Shown here piece after piece: positions 35,701-46,914 of a stretch of DNA of 64,000 nt (the first letter of the stretch is position 1; every line of letters begins with the position of its first letter). The stretch comes from Isoetes taiwanensis. Lineage: Eukaryota > Streptophyta > Lycopodiopsida > Isoetales > Isoetaceae. The stretch covers positions 1,631,521-1,695,520 of the forward strand of contig JAJEKV010000008.1 in the NCBI GenBank assembly GCA_021234155.1. The letters run 5' to 3'. The notes under the pieces were generated by a model, which saw nothing but the letters and a program-made list of their open reading frames with translations, searched no databases and had not been told where the DNA came from. Both the position numbers and the translations under genes were made by a program.

Positions 35701-36269
35701 AATAGACTCTAGACAATGAGATGTTCATTTGTCATTTTCTATGATACAGGATAGCAAAACTCTGGAGAACAAGAAACGCATGTTCATTCATCATTTTTTA
35801 ATGGCAATTTCAGGAATCGGTAGACAGATCTGCACCTTCCATGCCAAAACCTGTCGCCTGTGTTTTTTAACCTACCATAAACACAACATGGATTCGGCGA
35901 GGGAAAACCATCCCGCCAGATGCTCTCAATCTGCTCAAAAGTCCACACATCTGCCCTAAACTGGCATCTCAAGAGACCTATCCAAGATAGCGAGATCCGC
36001 CATGTGCGCATCGTGCATCCTTTCTATTTCCATACCATGCAGGCATCGACCATAGAAGTTGAAACTGAAGCCAAAAAAGGCTTTTTTACGACTAATTGCC
36101 AACAAACTTCTCAAAATTGCGAAAACATAGGGATGCCTATATAATACACCACAGAAATTTTGGCCAAACCATGTTAGAAAACCCCTCCACAAATACAAAA
36201 TGCAAATATTGCAAGCTTATGTCATCTTTCAAAGGAACCAACCTTTAATGTTCTCATCATAGACACCTT

Positions 36270-36303
36270 CAAGATAGAATAGAATACAATAGAATAGAAT
36301 AGA
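36270..36303. repeat. (TAGAA)n microsatellite inside the Helitron
   Basis: The tract GATAGAATAGAATACAATAGAATAGAATAGAT is the reverse complement of the LINE tail repeat (TTCTA)n. No LINE 3' UTR adjoins it, so it is either a bare tail relic or an independent microsatellite. Confidence 0.7.
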
Positions 36304-36705
36304 TACCTTCAGAGGAACAGATATAGATACCTTTAGAGTTAGTCTTCCTCGATGCACCATTATTTCGAATATGACTCTAAATAAACAATTCTCTTCATAT
36401 TCTCCACCTTTCAACAATGATATACAATGTTTTGGCATTGAGCATCCATTTTCAAGTGTAAGATGAGGCATTCAACATTGCACAGAGTAGGGAGGTTGTT
36501 ACAAGCTAGGTTGGAATCGATGCAATTGAACGGATCATCCCATTTCAACATTAATCATGCAAACTAAACTTCACATCTTCACACTTTGATCCATCTCTAA
36601 ACATGGCAAATCTATAACATTTCGTTCCATTTACAAACTCCATTACATCCACCCATGACACAAGCCCACGACTAATGCCCGGCATCGCCGGGCACACGTT
36701 CCTAG

Positions 36706-37639
36706 TATGATGTAATATATGATGGCCTTAGTGCCTTTTTGAATATATTATGGCCTTGTGCCTTTTTGAATCTGAGTATCTTCTGTTTTTGAAGTATTCT
36801 GGTATTTTCTATTTTAAACTGTAATCCAGGCTTTGTGCCTTTTGTTTAATCTAGGCCTCAGTGCCTTTAATTGTAATGGCTTTGTGTCTTGTGTAAATTT
36901 GTGCCTTGTGTAAATTTCTAATTCTGTTTTAACTTGGAATTCATTCAACATTCGAGTACAAATTTCTGTAACTGAAGCATAAAAAATGAGAATGCAAAAC
37001 AGAAACTTCTTTATATTCATAAAAGTAGCTTATCTAAACATATGTTGACAAGATTTTAGGAGTCTGCACGTGATTCTAATCTTCTCAGGGTGGTCTTTAT
37101 TGTATTCTAACATTTTGAGTAATGGGATTTCTGGTTAGTGAAATGGATTCAGTGATGACTACTTTCAATAGATTCTATAGGCATTTATGTCTGAAAGATG
37201 GATTGTTCTACAACGATGATTGCCCTATTATGCTCAAGACTGACTATTGTATAGCATTGAGCAAAGGGTTCTAGAAGAGAGGTGGTGATATACTATGGCA
37301 TGTGGCAGATCGAAAGTAATTTTGGAGAAGGTATTGGGACATGTTGGCATCAGGTTTACTAACCCATTGGCGGAAGGATAAGGCACGGTGTGGAATTCAA
37401 CTGTTTATTCAAATATAAATGTGCAAGTCAGGAGAAATAATTTTACAAATGTTTCAATCTTATCATTTTTGTTGTTGAAACATTTCGAGGCTAATCTGTC
37501 TCACCGCTTAATAATAAGGTTTCTCTACCCAAGCGGAACCTGCGATAAAGATGCAAAGCTAGGGCATTACTCAAAGGCTTGAATAATGTTCTATCTCTTA
37601 ATGATTAGTACCCTTTACACAATTGCTCTTTCCACTATT
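36706..37639. repeat. Degenerate GTGCC array and spacer right of the Helitron
   Basis: Bases 36706-36910 carry more copies of GGCCTTAGTGCCTTTTTGAATAT-like units, the continuation of 32550-32703. From 36910 to 37640 there is no recognisable feature; the open frame at 37388-37582 has no domain. Confidence 0.55.
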
Positions 37640-39740
37640 CCAACAACGTGGAAAGCCTCTCTAGAATATCTTCTTCTTCTTTGGCACTTAGAGTGTAAAC
37701 CACTCCCCGCTTAACAACGTGCTTTGCTTTGAACCAACGACTTTGTTCTTTGCAACTTGAGTGGCATAAACAATTGCTTTATTTCCTCTACAAAACTTGT
37801 AGCTGGATTTACAATTCACCAACTTCTCATAGTATGTCCCTTCTATGACCTCATCCCATTTCACAAACTTACGCCCCTTGCATATCTACAAAGTCTTCTA
37901 ACACCAAGTACTTAGCTTTGGTACATAGGATAAGGTAGAATTTCACATTCTCGTGATTGTTATTTGGAGCTACCAGCGCAAAAGACATCACCTATAGATA
38001 CTTGCATGCTACATAAGTCAGTACGCTTAATATATGCTTCTTCTCCTTCATCATGTACTTCTTCTTCAACAATAGCTTTGATGGGTATTGCCACAACTAG
38101 TTCAAACTTCTTAGTATATGATACATTGGGGCAAGATTCCCAATTCAAATCTAAACAATATGTGCAAAAAAGCAAGAGAGGTTTGACGACGTAAATGTGT
38201 CATGTGATTTGAACACCCATGGAAACAATGAAGGTTTCTAGGACCTTCAATAGGACGTGCTTCCCGCTGATTTTTTCCGGTCCACTTGTCCTATTTCAAC
38301 CTCTCAAAAAGTTCTACTTACAGTTTGAATCTTCTTTTTTATATGTTGTGGGTGCTTCTTTGTTGACATATGCTTTAGCCATTCCACCACCTCGTGTGCA
38401 TTGGTCATCTTGCTGCCCTTCAATTGTCTTTGCTCTCAAAGCCCTCTTTATTCTTGCTCCGCACCATCATGTTCCCCCCTTCCCATGGCCGAGCACCAAA
38501 AGTTCCACATCATGTCTAAACTCGTTAAAGATTTGAATCTAGCATCAAAGTAAAATGATTTTTTACCTTTGAACCAGGAGGTCGCACCATCCGAGAAGAC
38601 ATAATGCTTCTTCAAAGTGATTTCCTTCTCTTGCATCAAATGATTGTGTAAGAGAAAGCAATCTTTACACAAACAAAGAATCATGTTTTCTCGTCATCGG
38701 ATATATAAAAATGTTCTTCCTTGATCATTTTTGTCTCAGAATCCCTTCTATATGTGAGGTACACAAGAATAGTGATTCGCTCATTATGCCAATGCTTGTT
38801 GGACTTCATTTGCTCCTTGAAAGAGTAATTCTCTGCAAAGTCAACCACCGATACAATAGTATCATCAGAAAACCGTTCGATGGTTGTCTAAACATGGCTT
38901 GGTCGCCATTTATACCTGAAATTATGTGTCACAAACTCCTTTGCTTTAGATCTGAAGGTTTCCATCAAAACATTGGGAGAAGTCGTAAATATTGATGCTC
39001 AATTCTTTTTTTTGGGTTTGCCATTTTATCCTTACCAATTTCAATGTAGTCTATGTTCTCCCAAGTGATTTTTGAGGTAATTGTCCTTTGTTTCTTCTTT
39101 TGGACACCTTTCCATTTTGTCCACACCACATTTCTTTGCAGTTCCTCGACAAGCATGCTTCATTGTGCCACTCCTCACCTTAGGGCTTTGGGCAAACCAT
39201 GCTTCTCCACATGTCATTGTTAGACTGCCAAACATGTCTTGCTAAGCAAAACCTATGATGTCTTAGACCAAACACGTTGGTAAAGTCTTCTCGTGCAGTA
39301 AAATAACACTTACAATTTTACTCTTCATTCTTGCCTGAATGTAGCCTTGCATATCTTCTGGAGAAGACAAGCTCAGCTTAAAAAATGAACTATCCACAGA
39401 ATATACATGTTCACTGCCCTTGGTGGTGGTTGTGCACTTGATGTGGAACATACCAAACAGATCAACATCTATAAGCCTGCCACATCTTCTGAAGCTTTCT
39501 AGGTCTTGTGTTTGCTTGCCGGTCTCAGAACAAATGTATAATTATAAAAAATGTGCAGTTGCTGGATCACCGGTACCCTTGACAAGCAACCACTGCTGAT
39601 CCTTACAAAAATAGGAGCCATCTTCCTCCACGAAATTGTCGGGCTGACTTGGAGCGGAACATCCTTGGATCCTTGATTGTCCTCTTCTTCTGCCGCCTTT
39701 GGGAGGATCCACCTGCATCATCCTGGCTACCCCGTGCAAG
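37640..39740 (-). pseudogene. Transposase-like gene with HGKG..DG..KR motif
   Basis: Minus-strand fragments fit one protein. The N-terminal part (39542-39739) has SRIQGCSAPSQPDNFVEEDGSYF and 'QQWLLVKG'. Next are 39263-39451 (SSFFKLSLSSPEDMQGYIQA) and a linker (38.8-39.2 kb). The core at 38410-38640 reads HYVFSDGATSWFKGKKSFYF, then WNF, then in alternating frames GHGKG, EHDGA and GARIKRALRAKT. The C-terminal domain (37.75-38.17 kb) has VSIGDVFCAG followed in other frames by ENVKFYLI and YLVLEDFVDMQG. The order SDG..FK / WnF..GHGKG..DG.G...KR / GD.fa...e.fy..(v) is a recurrent, poorly named family in plant and animal genomes that I take to be a DDE-type transposase; its superfamily is not assigned here. 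Several frameshifts make it inactive. Orientation is the same as the methyltransferase-like gene. Confidence 0.6.
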
Positions 39741-39784
39741 GCTTCTCTTCTTACTGAAATATTAAGAACAGTAAAGTATTAAGA

Positions 39785-40160
39785 CATCATTTGCCTATGC
39801 GCGCATAGCCAACCAATTCAAAAAATCTTGATCCCAATAGTGACAGGCATACTACAAAAGAAAAGCTTTGAGCCCATGCGCGCATAGTCAAGCTTAAGAA
39901 AAAAGCTTTGTGTCTATGCGCGCATAGGGAAAGCATAAGAAAAAAAGCTTTGTGTCTATGCGCGCATGGGCAAAGCTTAAGAAAAAAGATTTGTGTCTAT
40001 GCGGGCATAGGAAAAGCTTAAGAAAAAAAGCTTTGTGTCTATGCGCGCATAGGGAAAGCTTAAGAAAAAAAGCTTTGTCTATGCGTGCATAGGCAAAGCT
40101 TAAGAAAAAAAACTTTGTGTCCATGCGCGCATTTTGTGTCTATCTTGGCGCATAGGAAGG
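39785..40160. repeat. Tandem cluster of CTATGCGCGCATAG palindromes
   Basis: About eight units of roughly 45 bases run AAGCTTTGTGTCTATGCGCG / CATAGGCAAAGCTTAAGAAA with small variations. Each unit is itself a larger imperfect palindrome (AAGCTTTG...CAAAGCTT around the core). A further copy lies at about 40800-40825 after a retroposon insertion, a degenerate one at 40858-40872, and a distant relative (CTATGCGCTCATAAG) at about 41485. The cluster lies directly upstream of the transposase-like gene in that gene's sense. Confidence 0.9.
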
Positions 40161-40795
40161 AAGGAAGGAAGGAAAAATTTTAACGCCCACGGAACCCAAT
40201 CGGGTTATGGGACCAAGTACATAAGGGACGAAGTCACGGACCGAAGTCCAAACAAGAACATGGGGAAGCCCTTAAACCAAAGCACAACGTGAGCTAGAAC
40301 ACAACCATCATGACCGGGATTAAAACCCACAGGAAAAAACCGTTGCGGGATGACTATGGCTGCTCACGATCCAAAATCCATGTTGTTGCACAAGCAACAA
40401 AAGCCTGCTCATACCTCCAGCGGGCAAAGCTTCACCAAGCAACTCAGAACCCGTAACCTCTTCTGGCGGGTGTGCTGGAAAGCGGGCGCCCCAGCGCCAA
40501 TCGCCCAGAACCTGCCGCGGGGAAAGGCGGCGCTCAGAAAAGCTTCCTTCGGGGAAATGCATTCGGAGTGCCTCCTCACCCATCCACAGGCCTGGCGCCA
40601 AAGCGGCTTTGGTACACCCTTGGCCGGACCTCCCTCGAGCGCACACCGCGGTAGCCATCCTTCCTTGCCGCTACTCCGCGCCATCCATCAGCGCATCCGC
40701 TTTCAGGCGAACCCGGTGAGCGGCGCCAGAGGCGGCGCCGAACACCGAGCGCCAGGAGGAGAAGCGAGGGAAGCGGGAGGGAAAACAGAAAAAAA
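40161..40795 (-). mobile_element. GC-rich retroposon fragment with (CCTT)n tail
   Basis: Read on the minus strand this ends TTGGTCCCATAACCCGATTG..GTTCCGTGGGCGTTAAAATTTT followed by (CCTT)n (40161-40177). That closely parallels the LINE-family end 'GGGTCCCATAGGCC...GGACGCTAAAA(TTCTA)n' but with a different tail repeat. The body is strongly GC-rich compared with its surroundings. It interrupts the palindrome cluster, which resumes at about 40800. It is a 5'-truncated LINE of a sister family, or a SINE using the same 3' end. The long open frames over it in both strands are GC-driven and not a gene. Confidence 0.65.
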
Positions 40796-40919
40796 AAAAA
40801 GCTTTGTCTATGCGCGCATAGGCAAAGCAAGGACAAGCACTAAAAAAAACCAGTGTTTCCATGCGAGCATAGACAAACCCAATCAGAAAAAAGATCTAAA
40901 GCAAACAAAACATACCTAG

Positions 40920-42000
40920 AACACAGGAAGAAGACCAGAAATACTTAAGAAATTGACATTTTTAATCGTTTTGGAGGCAGCCTAATTAAGCAAATAATGC
41001 ACAAAAATCGTTTAAAAGTGAACTAATTAAGTAGCAGCTAAGATCTTGACGTACCTTCCACCTGCCATTTGCCGCGTGTCTATGCAGCTTCTTATAGAAT
41101 TCGATATGTAAAAAAAGTGGAGTGAGTGTGAAGGCGGAGGTCGGTCGCCCGGGAGCTTTTATTCTGCGTATGCGAAATGTGCCGCCCTTTTTTCCCTATT
41201 TATTGTCTACGTTAATACTTGGATATTTTCTATGAGATTTTGCATACAAAGTCCTTTATGGATTTCTCATGCGATCCTTTATGGACACAAAGTCTCTTCG
41301 TATTTCCCGCTCTTTCTTTACAATTGTTTATCTTATCTTGTCTTCCTTCGCTTGAGCTATAGACTTTATTATTACGTCTTCCCTGTGCTCAAGTAGGTAA
41401 CAGGCTTATCTCTCACGTAATTTATGATATCTTGTCTATGCCGCATGGGCAATGAGAGTTCATCTTACACCCGGGCTATGCGCTCATAAGCAAGCTGCTA
41501 TTAATACTATTTTAATTAGTTAGTGTACTTCCTTACTTAGTACATGCCGCGAGGCGTGGTGCATGTCGTTTTGATTACATGTCTTTGTCCATTTCTAGGA
41601 TGGACGGTGACCACTCAAGAAAAATTTTTATCTCCGCTCGCGAATCTTTCATTATTGCCTCGAAGGCGGGTTCAAGACACCCACACAAAGCGGTGAAGAC
41701 AAAGATTTTACGTGATAGTCCATCACGGAAGCTTTGTTTCTCCGCCGCCAATCTGATTATTGCTTGTTGGTCTACCTCCTTTCAAACTCCTTCACCAACA
41801 CACGTTCTCTGGCGTTCCACCGTGTTTAGAACACCATCTCCCTCACTCCCGGCAAGGCGTTTCCTCGGCCTCACCTACTCACCACACGACCCACTCAATT
41901 TTTGAAACTCCTTCACCTCTACGGGGAATTGCACCGTTCCTTGCAAAAGCGTAATTGATTACGTAGAGACCTCTTCGGCGTGAAAAAGGCCCCTCGTTTA
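40920..42000. other. Right edge of the DNA-transposon region, no gene
   Basis: AT-rich to 41560, then a more GC-rich stretch with an open frame at 41579-41905 (+) that has no domain. The latter may already belong to the LINE copy B linker, since LINE-like sequence is clear from about 42190. No inverted repeat matching the left edge (29.55 kb) was found. Confidence 0.35.
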
Positions 42001-42009
42001 ACCCAAAGG

Positions 42010-44606
42010 GGTGTGAGGATGACCTACAAATGTTAAGGAGGAAGTCTAGAACATTGTTTGCATGTTCCTCGGTTGAGGCGAGAAGGTTAACGACACAACT
42101 ATTGAAGACGAAGTGTTTGTACTCGGAAGACCTATTGTAGGCTCCGGCCGAACAGCCGACCCTGAGGCTTTCGACTTCGAGAGAAATCCATACTGGCGGT
42201 GCAAAGAGATTTAAGAGGGACCCTACGGTGGGGGCATTTAGGACAGTTTTGCAGAAATCGGTTAATGGGACTAACTTACATGAGCGGATACAGCATGAGC
42301 ATCGTGCATGAGATGTTTGGTCTCACAGGCAGCGCCCCAAGATATTATGCGGAGAAGGGTCTTGAGCAAGGCTGCCGCGACCCACAAAGAACATCACCTG
42401 GGCAATGGGTGCAGTACTTTGCAACACTTCACGACCAGCAGGGGCGGAACACCAATTCCTCCACAGATAGGCAATAATGGGTCATCACAAAGGGGATGTC
42501 ATCATGGGCCTACAGCGTCTAGCTAATGGGAAGGCGGCAGATTTAGATGGCATGTGGGGCGAGAACGAAATGAGTACGGGCCTCCAGCAATTTACTTTGT
42601 TCTCCGGCGTTATTCAACAAAGATTGCAAGAAGGCTTCCCCTCATGAGTGGACCACTAGTAGAGTTGTGCCCATATACAAGGCGGGGGACCCTCAATGGC
42701 CAACTAACTATCATTACTATTATGGTAGCAGCTCTCTCTTTGCAAAAGCTGGTTGGTGGCATCCTTGGCGGTCGTGACAATATACCGGCGGGGGAGAGGA
42801 GGATGTCGAGCTGTATCACACAGGCGGGGTTTCGGTCTTTGGGTTTTGGGCATTCCACCATTGATCATATCTTCATCTGCGCACATTGATTGAGGATAGC
42901 GGGAATCGACAAAACCACATACTATTGTTTCATGGATTTTACAAAAGCTTTTGACCACAGTGCCGAAGCAGGTTATGGGAGACCGCTAAGTAGGGGACTC
43001 CTTCACTTGCGAGAATCACGGTGTATAGGCTATCTGAGGCATGCTCGGCCGTATCACATCGTCGGGACGCCGTGGTAATCCAGGTAGTATTGGAGTCGTC
43101 AAAGGTTGCCCCCTCTCCCCCACACTCTTTGGCCTATACATTGACCATTTGGAAGATTGGCTCTCACGAGCATGGAGGTGCGGAAGCCATCTCATGCATC
43201 ACACACATCCGGCAACTCATATATCGTGATGTCAACCTCTGGCCTATACTCCGAGAAGACATGCTGGCGTCACTGGATGCTCTTGACACTTTTGCCGATT
43301 CACGGCATGCTTGGCGTTAACTTGGCCAAAACTAGGGTCTGCGCTAGTTTCATCATCCCGTCGACCAAGGCTTCCCTCATTCACTTACCGGGGGCGGGGA
43401 TGTAGAGGTGGCTCCAGACCTACAAGTACTTGGGGATCGAGTTCTCTAATACCACCCATTGGGATCTTTTGCCATCCGGGTTGCGGGTCATGGCGGGGTT
43501 GGAAAGCACTATATGCCATGAGAACAATAGCCACAAAGGCGAGTTGTATGCACGGGGCCACCCGGTCCACACTTATTTCGGGCATTGGTCGAGCCGGTTC
43601 TTTTGTATGGGGTAGAAGTGTGGGGTCCGGTGATATCCCTCAACACACAGGAATGACCTCGGCGGTCGCGAGAAAGCCTTCTTGACCACGAGCCCTTGGG
43701 GTAAAGTCCCGCGATTCCATACCGGATCCTACTCCGAGAGGCGGGTTTTCTACCACTTCAGCGGGCTGCATTGGAGCGCCATATCATTTACTTCGGAAGG
43801 TGGTGGTTATGGGTGATACACGTTTGCCCAACCTTGCTTTGGCCATAGCGATGGGTCTCAAGCGCTGAAAAGCTTCTTTGGAAGGACAAAGCAAGCTTCG
43901 ATGGTTCTCCGCGGCTGGGGTGTACATGCAAAAGTCGTGTTATATGTAAGGACAAAGAAGGATCACAAGGCATTTTAAGTTGTACCTAGATGCTACTTTC
44001 CTTCGCAAACTTCACGGGATCGCGGATGCTTTCACGGCCTTGCGTTAAGGCGGCACACTATCGGCGGACAAGTCAATCGAGGCTGGGGAGGCCCATACCG
44101 ATTGCTTGTACACCCGGTTGCCCATGAAAAGCGCATTTATAGCTTCCATTACGCCGCAGGTGCACATTGCCTCTGCATTGAGGCGGGGCATTGGGCTCGG
44201 GAAGCACGAGCAAAGGCTTTGCCGGTTTGCCACCCGAGCCATTTGGGATGAATGTCATGCCCTCCGGATCGCCCGGCGTTTGCCCATATCGAGGAGAGTG
44301 ATATGTCCGAGATTACTAGTGCACGGACAACCGTTTGCATGAGTTATTGAATCTGGCGTCCGGTGGGTTTGTTGGGGTCATACCTCGAGGAGGTTATGGA
44401 TGCACGGACTTCGGTTATTGTCTTAGGGGACGGTATTGAACGTCCTACACAATTATGCGACATGCCGGCGGACTTATTATCGCTTTCGGGTTTTCCCTCG
44501 AAAACCCGCCGGTGGGGTTTTTTAATCTGTCAGTAATACACTTGCTGCTCTCTTTTTGTTTGGGTCCCATAGGCCAGCCGGTCTCCGGGACGCTAAAAAT
44601 CTATTT
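42010..44606 (+). mobile_element. LINE copy B, frameshifted
   Basis: This has the same family and order as copy A, but the endonuclease is not recognisable. Reverse-transcriptase fragments include GFRSLGFGHSTIDHIF (about 42820-42880), YYCFMDFTKAF (about 42918-42955), SPTLFGLYIDHLEDWL (about 43108-43160) and a thumb with NLAKTRV (about 43320). The C-terminal zinc-like segment is at about 44220-44280, and the 3' UTR and (TATTC)n tail end at 44606. Many 1-3 base indels relative to copy A break every frame. It is followed, as in copy A, by the DUF7869-type fragment. Confidence 0.85.
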
Positions 44607-45008
44607 TATTCTATTCTTTAGAAAGCCAACCACCTTTAGGTTCATCACAAGACGTATCCACTTCTCCCAGCAACTAATGCACCTTTCTTGAATAATCAAT
44701 CAGTGCACTATTTGTGTCATCAAGTCTACTGTTCCAATGCTTGATGTAGTCATTGATACTATCCCTTGTTCTCTCCAAATGCTCCACTTCAGAGTATGGC
44801 TTTAGGGCTTTTGGTTGACCATTGGATATCTTCGGTAACTTGGGGTCATTCTCATCCCTTTTCCAAATTTTTGATCCTCCAAGAGGTCTCCAACAATCAT
44901 CTGAAGGTCTCATCTTCCATTAGAATTTTGAAATCCCTTCCTCATCATAGAATGTGAATTGTAGAGGTCTAAAATAACCCTTAAGATCTAATGCATAATC
45001 CTCTACAA
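44607..45008 (-). pseudogene. DUF7869-type C-terminal fragment, second copy
   Basis: By eye about 98 percent identical to 21935-22330, including the frame WKRDENDPKLPKISNGQPK and the heptad-like YIKHWNSRLDDTNSALIDYS. Identity starts right at the LINE tail and stops abruptly at 45008, where copy A goes on into the rest of the transposase gene. It marks the right end of a duplicated block (LINE plus flank). Confidence 0.8.
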
Positions 45009-46040
45009 ACATAGACTGAGGGACAAACATCTCAGCGGCAAACATCAACTAGTATAGATGTCTTAACCTTCCCTTGCGCTGCAACAACAAAATACATTTA
45101 ACTAACAGATAAACTGGACGTGGATGGATCCGTCCAGTGATCCCATCTCAATTTATAGGAGGAGCCAACTGCACCAGTCATGTATCATAAATAATTGGAA
45201 CTGCCAACTTTCACAAGATTTTAATTTCTCATTACTCAAGTTACAACAACATATTTTCCTCCAATAATACCTTGCAGCATTCCGATAAGAACAGTGGGCA
45301 TCCGAAGCCTATGAAATCTTTCTATCTCAATTGTAGCAGCTAGAGTGAAAGGCCAAGTGGTTATCCTTAAGCATTTGGGCAATGTAGATGAATGATTCAA
45401 TCAAGCTTACCACCAAGGCAAAAAAGTTTTTCTTTTGGCTCAATTCAAGGTATCATGATCTGTGAAGAAACTTTTTGTGTCAACATGGTTGACCCAGAGA
45501 ATCACTTATTTTGCATGTTTGGGCTAATAAAGCAGGTGTAATTGTAGAATAGAGAGACATGCACAAGTGCTCTATAAATTCACTTCTATGTTGTTAAATA
45601 CATATGCTTCAATGATCATCACATCTCATCTCATGTGGTTGTCCTGTTGAATTGCTGTAAACTGATCAAGTGCGTAGTTGAGAAGCCAGAATTCTCAATA
45701 GTTTCAACCATTTCTGATGTCACACTTGTATGGCAGTCCTTTTCACAGCCTCTTCACACATCTCCCTACAGATCAACTCTGGCTTGTATGGTAGTCCTTT
45801 TCACAGGATACAACAGCACAACGCATTATTTAATGTATTAAATTATCTAGAAGCTATTAAGCCTGGGATGAAACCAAATCTCAATCTTCTTCACGCGTCT
45901 CCCTACAGATCAACTGTGGCTATTAAATTCCTGCAATACAACAAGATGTAGAGTTAATGTTACTCTTAAGAGGTTATAAAACACAAAGTTGAAATAACTA
46001 AGAGAGGAATTATCTCATACAAGATAACAGATATGCTTAC
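45009..46040. other. Non-coding stretch with internal direct repeats
   Basis: CTTGTATGG.AGTCCTTTTC occurs at about 45728 and 45784, and TCTCCCTACAGATCAACT at about 45761 and 45898. These short direct duplications lie just downstream (minus sense) of the unidentified exons, and the last of them overlaps the possible terminal exon at 45910-45930. Confidence 0.5.
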
Positions 46041-46414
46041 CGAGATTGTTGTTGTTGCCTCTTTGGAAGCTACTTCAACATTTTCTACATCTTCTAAACC
46101 CTCCAAAAAGAGGCAAAATGCAGTTCTCTAGGTACTAACGAAAAAAACACATGCTTGGCTTGAGAATTACCTTCAATGCCTTTGTCACATCGGGAATGCT
46201 TGTGTCTAGAACTGTACCTTCTGCCTAGATACAAAGACCTAATTGTTTCAACATAAACAATCTAAAGAGGGCCATTGAACTCAAGATATCTATGTAATCA
46301 GAGATGAATCTCTACCTTGAGAAGCATGAGCATGCTTTGGTTAGGATCGTATGAAACGACATCGGATGTCTCAGGCTCTACTTTAACCATAGCCCTAGTT
46401 ATGCATGTTGTGCC
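45910..46414 (-). CDS. Unidentified spliced gene fragment, 3-4 exons
   Basis: Three consecutive open blocks on the minus strand have proper borders and all are in phase 0. Exon a is 46316-46414 (33 codons, AATGCAG|GGC..AAG|GTAGAG, contains VKVEPETSDVVSYDPNQSML). Exon b is 46171-46224 (18 codons, TCTAG|GCA..AAG|GTAATT, contains GTVLDTSIPDVTKALK). Exon c is 46041-46127 (29 codons, CTAG|AGA..TCG|GTAAGC, contains LEGLEDVENVEVASKEATT). A fourth short block, 45910-45930, follows TTGCAG and closes with a stop. Lengths of 99, 54 and 87 bases with matching phase are unlikely by chance. I do not recognise the protein. Upstream sequence to 46800 could hold a first exon and leader. The fragment lies inside the 17.8-kb insert, so it may be captured host sequence. 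Confidence 0.55.
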
Positions 46415-46914
46415 CTGCATTTCCATATGATTTCGCACCAATTTATAATGCCATTGCCTATTATGAAGCAGGGCCTAGAACCAAAGTAATCCTAGCATCG
46501 AAGGAATCCTCACGCAACTCCATCCATAATTTTCAGATATAATCGACTCCGCCCTCCCACAAACTGGCCAAAAGAAAATGATTCATCCGGGACATGGGAA
46601 AGCTTCAATTCAAATCCAAAGGGCAACCGCTTTTCAAAAAAGTTTCGCAGCAAAGAAATCGAACTGGTTCTGAAGCATGCCAAGGTCATTGCTGGCTATA
46701 GAAGCCTAATGCATTTGTACTCAATAATGAAGGCGGAGCAGAACGTCCTCTCTAATTGCTTTAGCTGCACGATTCTTGCCGTTCAATATAAGCCCTAATT
46801 AAAGGGTCCACAATGGAAGTTAACGGGTGCACAAAGAAAATAGCTCTAAACATCTCGACCATCCATTCGATCCAATGGTTAAAAATAGAAATTAATGACA
46901 TACACTCAAAATCC
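46415..46914. other. Spacer upstream of the unidentified exons
   Basis: Possibly a 5' leader for the exons at 46041-46414, but no start codon context or further exon is convincing. 'TTAACCATTGGATCGAATGGATGGTCGAGATG', read on the minus strand at about 46850-46885, looks like an element edge; I could not find its partner. Confidence 0.35.

Larger units (their letters stand above)
32704..36705 (+). mobile_element. Helitron, 4.0 kb, both ends visible
   Basis: The 5' end starts TCTTCTTTTTTAAAAAGGC (32704). The 3' end has a perfect 8-bp stem hairpin TGCCCGGCATCGCCGGGCA (36676-36694), then seven bases, then CTAG (36702-36705). The flanking bases are A on the left and T on the right, the A|T target typical of rolling-circle Helitrons, with no target duplication. 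The flanks (32550-32703 and 36706-36910) belong to one degenerate array, which supports both boundaries. No Rep/helicase is visible, so it is non-autonomous. The cargo at 32.8-34.9 kb has splice-like sites (for example MASHNLSVVAFQAQ followed by GT at 33782-33824) and may be captured gene sequence, but I recognise no family. A tandem 38-base duplication (about 32928-33002) lies inside. Confidence 0.75.

Noticed and set aside
39785-40160. Regular repeats that might be taken for a CRISPR array
   Set aside because: Units are continuous tandem copies without unique spacers, the cores are palindromic, no cas genes are present, and the context is eukaryotic.
40350-40919. Long overlapping open frames on both strands
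   Set aside because: They follow from high GC content of a retroposon fragment; no domain is present and frames overlap on both strands.
41579-41905. A 108-residue open frame considered as a separate gene
   Set aside because: No domain, and it merges into the linker region of LINE copy B.
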